From contig SEBU01000007.1 of assembly GCA_004173475.1 (NCBI GenBank), positions 62,001 to 126,000 of the forward strand: a DNA stretch of 64,000 nucleotides, written 5' to 3'. Positions 10,680-19,205 of the stretch are shown piece after piece. How positions within the stretch are numbered: the stretch's first letter is position 1; every line of letters begins with the position of its first letter. This stretch comes from Gammaproteobacteria bacterium (GTDB lineage: Bacteria; Pseudomonadota; Gammaproteobacteria; Pseudomonadales; Cellvibrionaceae). A model generated the notes under the pieces. The model had not been told where the DNA came from. It worked only from the letters and a program-made list of their open reading frames with translations, and searched no databases. A program made the translations under genes and the position numbers.

Positions 10680-11708
10680 ATGGCAATACCACGAGTATTT
10701 ATAAGTTCAACATGCTACGACTTAAAACATATTAGGGAGAACCTAAAATACTTTGTTCGCACCATAGGCTATGAACCTGTTCTGTCGGATGAAGGTGATG
10801 TGTTTTATAGCCCATCTTCTCATACCCATGATTCGTGCTTAAAAGAGGTGTCTACCTGTCAAATATTCGTGTTAATAATTGGAGGACGGTACGGAGGGGA
10901 GTTTAAAGGCAGTAGCCACTCTATTACTAACAATGAATATCGAGAAGCGATAAAGAATAATATTCCAGTTTTTGCTTTGGTAGAACAAGCAGTTCATTCA
11001 GATCATTATCTCTATCAAAAAAACATTAAAGAGAACCCTCACTTTGCTGAAAAAATAGCTTACCCATCATGTGATAATATAAAAATCTTTCACTTTATAG
11101 ACGAGGTCAGAAAGCAGGCTGAAAACAACGCACTATTCCCATTTAAGGACTTCTCAGATATGGAGCAATATCTTAAGAAACAATGGGCTGGAATGATGTA
11201 TGACTTTTTGGACAGCAGGCTTGATGTCGCAAACTCTAAGGTCACAAATAAACTTCTCGATGATCTGTCGCTTGCAACTCGAAAATCCGAAGAGTTGATA
11301 AAGGTTTTATTAAAAGCTACTTCAAGCGAAACTGCTGACGAAACGATTCAGAATGTTTCAACTAAAGTTCAGGCAGAGGAGTTTCTGCGTTTAATAAAGA
11401 CTAAATTTGGATTCAATAAGTTTGGGGCGAAGATAGTCAATCAACTCAATGATATCGAATTGGATGAGCATTGGTTTAATTACCTAAGCTCAATTAATGG
11501 TTTTTACCTTGAAGAATTTGAACATGATAATGAGATGCGCATTGTGATATGGGGTCCAAACAGTCAAGGTATTGAGATAGGTCACTATGCCGGTGATGGA
11601 AAGAAATTCAGCATCGATACCGAAATGGAGCGTTCGTATCGTGCTTTTAGAGCGATTTCCCTGAAGGACAGAGAAAAATTGGTACGGGACTTTGATGAAC
11701 AGTTTTAA
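10680..11708 (+). CDS. DUF4062-domain protein
   Basis: A 342-residue protein. The ATG at 10680 has GGAG 6 nt upstream, whereas the in-frame TTG at 10659 has no ribosome site. Residues about 1-120 are a clear DUF4062 domain: RVFISSTCYDLKHIRE, CLKEVSTCQIFVLIIGG, RYGG, then SITNNEYREA. DUF4062 is TIR-like in topology and often heads signalling or defence proteins (for example with STAND ATPases). Here it is followed by a helical linker and a C-terminal region of about 110 residues without a recognised domain. No partner gene is adjacent, so a defence role remains inference. Confidence 0.75.
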   Translation: MAIPRVFISSTCYDLKHIRENLKYFVRTIGYEPVLSDEGDVFYSPSSHTHDSCLKEVSTCQIFVLIIGGRYGGEFKGSSHSITNNEYREAIKNNIPVFALVEQAVHSDHYLYQKNIKENPHFAEKIAYPSCDNIKIFHFIDEVRKQAENNALFPFKDFSDMEQYLKKQWAGMMYDFLDSRLDVANSKVTNKLLDDLSLATRKSEELIKVLLKATSSETADETIQNVSTKVQAEEFLRLIKTKFGFNKFGAKIVNQLNDIELDEHWFNYLSSINGFYLEEFEHDNEMRIVIWGPNSQGIEIGHYAGDGKKFSIDTEMERSYRAFRAISLKDREKLVRDFDEQF

Positions 11709-11808
11709 AACGTAGGTACATGACACAACTGATAGCGCTTTTCCTGCGTGTGCTATGGGCGTTGGGGACGAGGACTTGTAACAAGCCGCTCAAGGCCGAG
11801 CGACCCAA

Positions 11809-11827
11809 TGTCCGCTTTTGGCCGAAA
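11809..11827 (+). repeat. GGCC-type palindromic repeat, copy 4
   Basis: TGTCCGCTTTTGGCCGAAA within the 315-nt stretch 11709-12023. The same stretch holds GTAACAAGCCGCTCAAGG at about 11778 and GCGTTAG at 11884-11890. These loosely resemble the two ends of an integron attC site but are not decisive. Confidence 0.6.
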
Positions 11828-12023
11828 TGTAACATTTCTTCCGCCTTTTTTTTCAAATTAAAAGTCCAGCACAACCAATTCAAGCGTTAGTTGGAATCCC
11901 TCTTTCAACGGAGGGATTTCAATAGCGACTCTGCTTTCAATTCGCTTTTTCATTACGCAATGATGGTAATTGAGCGTGGATGTTTTAATTTCATCTTAAA
12001 CAGTAGAAATTATTTTTTATTTA

Positions 12024-12722
12024 CTAATTTGATTGATTCATTTTTCTTTTGGCGGTGATGAAGGCCAAGCCTGTAAACAATAGAAATAATGTATATGGTT
12101 CCGGCACGGAAATTTTATCAATAATCATCGGGTTATAGCTTTCAGTATAGAAGTGCGCGGTTGTATCGAAAACCCATACCATTTCATGTCTTTTGTAGCT
12201 CCAGTCATCTTGTTGGAAAGTAAAGCCATCATAATTTGAAGACTCTCTATTAGCTGGATCTACGCTGCCAGACCCAATCAATGAGCCGTGCCGCGCTATG
12301 CCATCGAATGGATTAAAAGGGTAGGTAAAATTCACTGAAAAGGAAAAAAGTTGTAGTGAATTATCGGGTGATAATTCGAATGAAATAAAGCTACCTTTGT
12401 CTATGGTGAGTGGATGAGGAAAATTAGATCCGTCAGTGGTTTGGTTTACAGCCACTACGGGGTCATTGAATGTTAAATATTGTTGGTTTCCAACCACTAA
12501 ATCGAAGTCAGGCGTGATGAAAGAGATTTCAAACTGAGTCGCTTCAGTCTCAAAAAAATATGAATCAAAGTCATAACTTTCACCTTGCTCGGTAGACTTT
12601 TCACTATCCCAAATCATCTCGCCAGTTTTATAAGTAATCATCATGTAGGCAGATGCGCATGGTGTAAGACCAATAAACGTTGCAGTGGCAAACATCACCA
12701 ATAAAAATTTCTTTACATTCAT
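12024..12722 (-). CDS. PEP-CTERM sorting-domain protein
   Basis: A 232-residue exported protein. The ATG at 12722 has a strong AAGGAG site 7 nt upstream; a longer frame to 12761 lacks one. The signal peptide spans about residues 1-25 (ending ASA). The C-terminus shows the sorting signal: SVPEPYTL, hydrophobic FLLFTGLAFIT, then AKRK. The body is a beta-rich exported domain with DFDSYFFETEATQFEISF and GSGSVDP segments, similar in style to other PEP-CTERM surface proteins but without a family I can name. Confidence 0.8.
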   Translation of the reverse strand: MNVKKFLLVMFATATFIGLTPCASAYMMITYKTGEMIWDSEKSTEQGESYDFDSYFFETEATQFEISFITPDFDLVVGNQQYLTFNDPVVAVNQTTDGSNFPHPLTIDKGSFISFELSPDNSLQLFSFSVNFTYPFNPFDGIARHGSLIGSGSVDPANRESSNYDGFTFQQDDWSYKRHEMVWVFDTTAHFYTESYNPMIIDKISVPEPYTLFLLFTGLAFITAKRKMNQSN

Positions 12723-13348
12723 TGCCGGCTCCTTGTGAAAAATTAGAAGATGGACGTGCATTTTATGGATAATGCGAAAAACAGAATTAACGAGTAAATA
12801 AATTATAATAACAGCACATGTGCGGAGAAAATATACACAGTTATCGCATTGCGAGATCTTTGGATAATAAAAATAAAGTCTGTTATTAAGGGATTATCGA
12901 TTGGCGTTCAAATTTGTATTTGGCTTTTGATGTTTTAATTTGACTTCGTGTTATCCCATGAAAAGTGCGACTCGTAATACGCATTTTTTAGATGTGTTTA
13001 TGAATTGAACATCCCTGAAGACCCAATAAAAAAAATTGGTCTTGCCAGGATTTATAAGACTAATTTGCAATACGCAATTTCTTTACAATTCAGACGTTCG
13101 CCAAGGTTTACTGACGAATTGATATTCTTTGATGCTGGTGTTTTTAGGTTTTAGACGACACACCGGAAGATGCGAAAGATGTGATACATACTCATAATCG
13201 TAAAATCCATGACAACCGAGAACACATTTTTACAGATGCCCGCTAGATGCGCTGTCGCCTAAATAAATGTACAAATTATTGATAAAGAATAGACTGGTTA
13301 GTCGTAATAAGTGACGGGAAACTTTATTCATTGGCATTTAGAGAGAGT
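12723..13348. other. Gene-poor intergenic stretch with a possible relic
   Basis: No intact gene. Around 13155-13245 a short open stretch reads DDTPEDAKDVIHTHNRK and continues to a stop; its protein-like composition suggests a decayed gene end, but I cannot name a family. A hairpin (GACCAAT-type stem around an A-run) lies near 13020-13042. Confidence 0.3.
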
Positions 13349-13637
13349 ATGAAGATGATTTTTTCAAAAGCGTTCTGCGCTTTAGCTACATCGCTATTCA
13401 TATCTACCCTTAGTTCATTCGCGTCGGTTTGATGAATTGAGTGTTGTGCCCGGATTTGCAAATTTCCGAAATTATGGCGTGGTGATCTAATGCCAATCAA
13501 ATCTGGCCACCCCTAATTATTATTTTTGGATTGATTCGTTGAGCAGAATCGAGACAGAGGTTCCTGAACCGCCAGCACCGCTGCTCTTGTTTTCCGCATT
13601 ATTGGTTTTGCTATTAAAACGATATAGAGCTAACTAA
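13349..13637 (+). pseudogene. Degenerate PEP-CTERM protein gene
   Basis: A GAGAGAG site precedes an ATG at 13349 encoding a signal peptide (MKMIFSKAFCALATSLF...SSFAS) that stops after 27 residues. Shifting frame at about 13428 gives FDELSVVPGFANFRNYG, a TAA at 13488, then an open stretch ending in TEVPEPPAPLLLFSALLV, LLLKRYRAN and a stop at 13635. That tail is a complete PEP-CTERM sorting signal. The gene therefore has at least one frameshift and one nonsense codon, and is short for the family, implying an internal deletion. Confidence 0.7.
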
Positions 13638-13752
13638 CGAAATATTTATTTTCTGAAGAATTTTTAATCTAAAAAATGACTATCTAACAAAACTAGCTGC
13701 GCATTTATTTTTGCAGTGCTGTGTATCGGCATCAATTGAAGAAATCGAGTAA

Positions 13753-13770
13753 TGTCTGCTCTGGCCGAAA
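13753..13770 (+). repeat. GGCC-type palindromic repeat, copy 5
   Basis: TGTCTGCTCTGGCCGAAA in the 318-nt gap 13638-13955, followed by GTAGCGGTCA, a weak return arm. The gap holds no gene. Confidence 0.55.
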
Positions 13771-13955
13771 TTGTAGCGGTCATGCGTAAACCTCAATTTA
13801 TTCTCCACTACGTTGGGATCAGTAGAATTGACGATACCTGTATGGACCCCTTGAGGAGCCATGTAATTAAGGATGGAATTTATATAGACAACTCATTGTC
13901 ACCATGTATTAGTTTGAATGATTGATCCACCACCACTCAAAGGAGGATATGACCG

Positions 13956-14456
13956 ATGCAGATGTTAAATAAAGTAGTTCTCAGTTTTGTTATCTTTGCT
14001 TCACTTCCCGCCGCCGCTGGTTGGCGCAGCGCGAACCCGACAGCGGCAGAGGCAGTAAAAAATCCGAAAATCGCCGCTGTGCTTGAGCGAGCGATGGTAA
14101 TGGATAAAGCACTGCTTGCTCATGACGTGGCGTCCTTCTCAGATATTTTGACTGAGGATGCTGTTGTTAATAATCCATTCAATAAAATCGCTCGCAAGTC
14201 TGATGCGCTAACAAATCTAGAAACAAAATTAATTGATTACACATCCATAGAGAGATCAATCGAATACGCTGCAACAAGAGGTGAAAACGATGTCGTTTTA
14301 ATGGGCGAAGAATCCTTGACGCCCATGGGTAAGGCAAAATATGCAGGCAAACATCTTCGTAGACGAACAACTGAAATTTGGACAAATGAAAAGGGAATAT
14401 GGAGGTTAGCAATTCGCCAGGCGACTATTTTTTCGGTGGAAGAAATAAAAAAATGA
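13956..14456 (+). CDS. Exported NTF2/SnoaL-like (DUF4440-type) protein
   Basis: A 166-residue protein with a signal peptide (about residues 1-21, ending PAAAG). The body is a cone-shaped NTF2-like domain: LLAHDVASFSDILTEDAVVNNPF, TEIWTNEKGIWRLAIRQAT. The final WRL strand is typical of DUF4440 proteins. AGGAGG lies 9 nt before the ATG at 13956. A closer ATG at 13949 would give only seven codons. NTF2-like domains bind small ligands or act as enzymes; nothing visible decides which. Confidence 0.75.
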   Translation: MQMLNKVVLSFVIFASLPAAAGWRSANPTAAEAVKNPKIAAVLERAMVMDKALLAHDVASFSDILTEDAVVNNPFNKIARKSDALTNLETKLIDYTSIERSIEYAATRGENDVVLMGEESLTPMGKAKYAGKHLRRRTTEIWTNEKGIWRLAIRQATIFSVEEIKK

Positions 14457-14693
14457 TAATGGCTGCATGGTTCAGTTGAGGTACCACTACCTCTAACTTC
14501 AGCTTTTTGGCCGATTGCTGCGTATTGATTTAACTGACTTTAGCAGTAGTAATTTACAACTTCACTCACGTTAATCTTAATATCGAGACGCTGAGCGGCT
14601 CTGCATTGGTGATGCTATTACAATTACACCAGACCCGATAAAATCCGACAAAATTATTCACGATTCACAGCCGTCGGGACAAAATTTAATGAA

Positions 14694-14870
14694 GTGCTTT
14701 ATGCTTTAAAGAAAAAAGATGAAGAGCGTCCTTTACTTGGAGCACATGTAATAATCGCAGCAGCCTCCATGGAGCATGGAGTAATTCCAAGAGCATTTAA
14801 AGTTTTAGGTATTGACCGAGAGTCACTAGTTAAAGTGGCTAGAGAAGAACTTGATGCCGTGCAGCATTAG
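14694..14870 (+). pseudogene. Fragment resembling a Clp N-terminal repeat
   Basis: An open stretch from about 14606 without an ATG, with a possible GTG at 14694, ends at a TAG at 14868. It reads LLGAHVIIAAASMEHGVIPRAFK then VLGIDRESLVKVAREEL, the 'GTEHLLLALL...LxxLGVDxxxL' layout of the Clp_N repeat found in ClpA/ClpB/ClpC. No ribosome site or ATPase domain follows. I read it as a gene remnant; a short stand-alone adaptor cannot be excluded. Confidence 0.35.
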
Positions 14871-15148
14871 GCTTAAGGAGTCTAAAAAGCCATTAGATAC
14901 GTTCGCTTCGATCGCCGAGGAAATTGCGGTCAGAGTTAAATTGAAAATTGGTTCGGAGTAAAATTAGTCGCCGTTTTTTTGGTCGTCAGAAGTCTGAACC
15001 AAATTTTAAATTATTGAGTTTATTGGAACTGGCAAAAGCATAATAAGCTCGTCCACATGGACTCCCAAGATCAATCGGGCGTTAGCAAACAACAAATTTA
15101 GAAGTTTCCAGGTTTCACTTTTTAAATATTTTAAATAGGGCGAACTAC

Positions 15149-15517
15149 ATGAATAACTATGCTGCTATTACCAAAGCCTGTTTTGACGCCTACGTTCGCA
15201 AAGATCGATCTGCTATTGAACTACTTATCAATGATGGGTTTTCCTTCACTAATCCACTGGATAATCGTATCGACCGCAAAGCTTACTTCGAGCGTTGTTG
15301 GCCTAATAGCCAGCACATTGAGGAATTCAAATTTATCCAAGTTGTACCTTTTGAGGACAAAGTTTTCGTGGTTTATGAAGGAAAAAGTAGTACGGGAGAC
15401 GTTTTCCGAAATACTGAAATTTTTACTATACGGAAAGAGAAAATTATTGAGGTGGAAGTATACTTTGGGTGGACGATACCGCACAAAGCCCCTGATAATG
15501 GTTTCGTCAATGAGTAG
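15149..15517 (+). CDS. SnoaL-like NTF2-fold protein
   Basis: A 122-residue cytoplasmic protein made of a single SnoaL-like domain: AYVRKDRSAIELLINDGFSF, TNPLDNRIDRKAYFERCW, NTEIFTIRKEKIIEVEVYFGW. The length and the closing 'V-E-V-Y-F-G-W' strand are typical of small ketosteroid-isomerase-like proteins. The ribosome site is weak. The gene is isolated between two gene-free stretches. The ligand or reaction is unknown. Confidence 0.75.
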   Translation: MNNYAAITKACFDAYVRKDRSAIELLINDGFSFTNPLDNRIDRKAYFERCWPNSQHIEEFKFIQVVPFEDKVFVVYEGKSSTGDVFRNTEIFTIRKEKIIEVEVYFGWTIPHKAPDNGFVNE

Positions 15518-15752
15518 AATATTTGGAGCCAGCAGAAATTTAGCCGCGAGAAAGGTTATTTCTGAAATCCGTGCTATCGAATTTAAATTCGCAATCGAAG
15601 CTACATTTTGAAAACGCTTTCATCATTATAACGTTAAGCCGAAATTAAGAGTCGACCAGTATGAGTAGATCGCTCGATTCAAATTTATTAAGAAGCCAGG
15701 AAAAACTAACAAAACCAATGAGGCACTCACTAATAATAAATTAAGGGCTAGC

Positions 15753-17252
15753 ATGATTCAGAAAATAGTAACTGCCGCACTTTGTTTGATGCTCTGTAGC
15801 TGCAATAACTTTTCTAATAAAAAATTCCCGCATACAACTCAGTCGTTGAATGGCATGGCGGTTGAAATAGCCGTTAAAAATATGAGCTCGGATACATTAC
15901 CAAAAAGCCTTCTGCATGATGGCGGTAGGGTTGTTATTTATTTTGATGAAAATGAATTGTTCTACGACGCAAGGGAAAGGAATGGTTGGCATTATGTGGC
16001 AGATTATGTCATCGAAAAAACAACGGAAAATTCATTGGTTATTACCACTAAAGTGCCAGTAACCGGGCAGCGCAGCACTTTGCCCGTATTAAAAAAAACA
16101 ATGGTATTCGATACTCCTTCAAGTGGCACTGCAACGGTAGAAGAGATTGATAAAGGTAAGCTTGTGTTTACTCTTTCGGGCGATTTCAGTCTAAGTAAAA
16201 AGACATTTGCGCTTATTCAACAGGAAATGATTCATACCGTCTATAGGTTTCAAATTGAAAATGCCAGTAATATTTCCAGTCAAAATGAGTTAACACCCAA
16301 AACTAAATTTGAGGCACATTTTTACGGTAATAAAACGATTAAATTTAGTGTTAACGATCAGGAATTTTTCAGTGAAAATAACACTATCAAGCAAACGGAT
16401 ATGTCACGCTTAACTATGGGCGGACTGACACAAAATAATATCCCTTATAAAATTGATATGGACTATCTGGATTACCGATCAGGTGAATTTTCAATCAATC
16501 TAAATAATGGCGAAAACAAATTCAGCGGAACATTTGATTCGTATCGTTTTAATCCAATGAAGCCCGTAGTTTTAAAAGGCAGTTTGGTTAAGGAGAAAAA
16601 CTTTGCGTCTTCCATCACAGGTGTTACTTACCCCTATGAAGTTTATTTGCCGCCAGGTTATGAAAAATCTACGAAACGCTACCCTGTGGTTTACGCCAGC
16701 GATGGACAGTGGCAAAAAGAACTCTGTTATGCAATTGATGGGCACAACAAAGATGTCATTTTAGTGAGTATTGAGGAAGGGTCGGATGGTCGCCGTGGGA
16801 CAGATTATCGTCCTCCCGGCGCGATCGATTACAGTAGATTTTTAAAAACGGAATTTATTCCTTTCATTGAAGCACATTATAGAACGAATGATATTCGCAC
16901 TTACACGGGTGCATCGCTTGGTGGAGCACTAGGGGGCGTATTGATAGCGCAGGAGAGCGGCAATAAACCGTACTTTAAAAATTACATTCTTGCCGACAGC
17001 GCGTTTTGGGCGCTCACACCGGAAACCATCGCCTTGGAAGAGGCCAATTATCAACAGAACAGCCGTTTACCGATTAATATTTTGCTGACCGCAACCTGGC
17101 AAGGTAATGCATCTGTGACAATCGATTACGAGAATCGCTTTCGTGCAAGAAACTATAAAGGCCTAACCATCATCAACAAAACGTTTCCTCTATCCCACGA
17201 GGAAATGGGAACACCGACTTTTCTAGAGTTTCTGGACTACACCGACAAATAG
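15753..17252 (+). CDS. Lipoprotein with C-terminal esterase (Esterase D/enterochelin-esterase-like) domain
   Basis: A 499-residue protein. The N-terminus MIQKIVTAALCLMLCSC carries a lipobox-like Leu-Cys-Ser-Cys, so it is probably a lipoprotein. Residues about 25-270 are a beta-rich region of unknown family. From about 285 an Esterase (PF00756-type) domain starts: VTYPYEVYLPPGYEKS, YPVVYASDGQ. The nucleophile elbow is YTGASLGGALGG (Ser in G-x-S-x-G-G). An acid is probable in ADSAFW and the His in LSHEEMGTP. Family members cleave ferulate, acetyl or siderophore esters. In a xylan degrader a feruloyl or acetyl esterase is attractive but unproven. Confidence 0.75.
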   Translation: MIQKIVTAALCLMLCSCNNFSNKKFPHTTQSLNGMAVEIAVKNMSSDTLPKSLLHDGGRVVIYFDENELFYDARERNGWHYVADYVIEKTTENSLVITTKVPVTGQRSTLPVLKKTMVFDTPSSGTATVEEIDKGKLVFTLSGDFSLSKKTFALIQQEMIHTVYRFQIENASNISSQNELTPKTKFEAHFYGNKTIKFSVNDQEFFSENNTIKQTDMSRLTMGGLTQNNIPYKIDMDYLDYRSGEFSINLNNGENKFSGTFDSYRFNPMKPVVLKGSLVKEKNFASSITGVTYPYEVYLPPGYEKSTKRYPVVYASDGQWQKELCYAIDGHNKDVILVSIEEGSDGRRGTDYRPPGAIDYSRFLKTEFIPFIEAHYRTNDIRTYTGASLGGALGGVLIAQESGNKPYFKNYILADSAFWALTPETIALEEANYQQNSRLPINILLTATWQGNASVTIDYENRFRARNYKGLTIINKTFPLSHEEMGTPTFLEFLDYTDK

Positions 17253-18358
17253 TTGCGTAACTAGTTGTAGATTGTGAACATAAAGGCTATCCAGGTTTGC
17301 TGGTTGAGGTGACGCTGTTGGCGGTTCTTATCGCCACACCAAGTCTGGCTTAAATTTAGTCACCGATAATTTAATAAAATTAGTTTAAATGACAGCACTA
17401 TTTTTATCAGGTTTATTGCATTTTCGCCAAAAAAAATATTTTTCAAAAAATTGTTTCAAGGTCAACTAACAACATACATGTGGAGTAAATTTTGGCGACA
17501 TTAGTTTTATATTAAAAAATAAATGGCGACAACCGCAAAAAATGTCGCTATTATCTTTTCGGTTTTGATTATTTTGATTTAATAAATTTTAAGAGCGCTT
17601 GAAAGGAACTGAAGGAAAAGCGCTATTTGTTACGGGCAAGATTATTAGTTAAGGATTAGATATGATGAAAATATTTAAGTTATTATTCCTCATTTTCACT
17701 TCTCCCGTTTCTCATCTGCAATGCATCGGTTGACGTTAATCGACTCTGTATTCTAAATATACCCAATTTGCTATTACGTTAAGAGTTTGCTAGCTTAAAA
17801 ACTATCGCATGCGTTTTTTTATAATAGAAAACTGTGCACTTCTCAATGCCACTTAAGCACGATTGTGAGCTTTGATGCTTGCTAGGTGATGTTTTCAATA
17901 TTTTTGGAAAAATATGGTTCCGACTTATTCTAATTTTATTGATTTTCCGCTAAAACAAATCTCTATACGTCGATACGAATATATACGGATCTTTAAATCT
18001 CCTGTGCCAAAGACTTCGCCATTTGTATAAACATTTTATAAATTATTGGTTATTTAAATGCCGATATAGCTGGTAAATATTTTCAATTATTTATAGACAA
18101 TCAATGCTGAGAAATATTTAATATTATTTTTTGTTTCGTATCGATACATTTTAAAAATTTAATTGTCGCATCAGCACAAGTTTTATTTAAAAAAATTAAA
18201 AATATTTATATTTAACTACATAAGTGAAGACAATATTGGAAAATGTGTTTAGGATCACGTCGGCTCTGTGATTTCAGGGTCGGTAATTTTCATAAATTCA
18301 AGCCAGCTTGGTAACGAACTTAATGAGAATTATCTATTTTAATTAACTAAGGACTGTC
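17253..18358. other. AT-rich gene-free stretch with a decayed leader
   Basis: 1.1 kb without an intact gene. At 17662-17733 a ribosome-site-like TAAGGA is followed by ATGATGAAA and a signal-peptide-like sequence (MMKIFKLLFLIFTSP) that stops after 23 residues. The arrangement TAAGGAxxxxxATGATGAAA is repeated at the start of the DUF4214 gene (18346-18367), so this may be the relic of a duplicated exported-protein gene. The rest is very AT-rich. Confidence 0.4.
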
Positions 18359-19039
18359 ATGATGAAACTAGATAAATTTGCTATTATTTTTAAATTCTTA
18401 ATCCTCACTTTTTCCCTTGCTGTGTCGAGTGTCCACGCGCAAAACATTGATCGTCAAACCCATGAATATGTAACTCAACAAGTGTATGTTGCCATGTTCG
18501 GGCGAGCGGCAGATCGCGCGGGTGAAGCCTGGTTTGCTAATTCGCTTCGTAATATAGGAGCACCCACAAACATCGTTCAGTTAAACCAAGCCTATGATAC
18601 TAACTACCAAGTACGCGCTTTGATTGACAGCTACACAAACAGTGCTGAATTTCAGAGAATTAGCGCAGGTAGTAGTGAGAGTTATCTTTATTATTTATAC
18701 AACACACTTTTTAATCGCTCCCCGGATGTGAACGGCGCTGCCTATTGGAAAGCACTGATTGATACTGGAAGCGTAACTCGGGGTCGCGCTGCTTTGGCAA
18801 TCTTGGCCTCATCTTCCGGCACCTATGACGGATACATTGCTGGCACCAAATCTGATTATGCGTATCTAATTACACGGGATCTCGTGTGGAACTATCAAAT
18901 AGACGCGTACAATCGCGCTACACAAGATGAGATTCGTCCTGGAGTTACATATGCACGTGCGATGTTAGCGAGTATTAATAGTTGGTATGAGGTTAGACCG
19001 GCGGTTGATGCTATGGCTTCAAAGTATCGGCAGTGGTAG
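18359..19039 (+). CDS. Exported DUF4214-domain protein
   Basis: A 226-residue protein with a signal peptide (ends VHAQ, about residue 28). Two DUF4214 repeats are visible: VYVAMFGRAADRAGEAWFANSL and LYNTLFNRSPDVNGAAYWKALI. The 'L/V-Y-x-x-x-F-x-R-x-x-D-x-x-G-x-x-Y/W-W' signature is diagnostic. DUF4214 occurs in surface and secreted proteins, often beside calcium-binding modules; its function is unknown. AAGGA precedes the double ATG at 18359/18362. Confidence 0.8.
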   Translation: MMKLDKFAIIFKFLILTFSLAVSSVHAQNIDRQTHEYVTQQVYVAMFGRAADRAGEAWFANSLRNIGAPTNIVQLNQAYDTNYQVRALIDSYTNSAEFQRISAGSSESYLYYLYNTLFNRSPDVNGAAYWKALIDTGSVTRGRAALAILASSSGTYDGYIAGTKSDYAYLITRDLVWNYQIDAYNRATQDEIRPGVTYARAMLASINSWYEVRPAVDAMASKYRQW

Positions 19040-19205
19040 ATCCAGTTCCGCGTAAAAATATAGATGATTAATTTTTCCTGTAGTCGCCGCTCTTTCACGC
19101 TCTCGAGGTGTGCACTTTTAAATGAGAGGGCGAGTGGCGACGGCTTCAAGAATTTTTAAACAGGGAGTCAATATCAATATTGTTGGATATTGACTCTCTG
19201 AATGT

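Noticed and set aside
8229-11708. A complete anti-phage defence island (HNH, hydrolase, DUF4062)
   Set aside because: The genes are separated by long spacers, are not an operon, and the hydrolase is exported; no known defence system matches this combination.
11777-11890. attC integron recombination site
   Set aside because: The ends resemble R'' and R' (TAACAA...GCGTTAG) but the inner L boxes and pairing could not be shown; kept only as a low-interest hypothesis.
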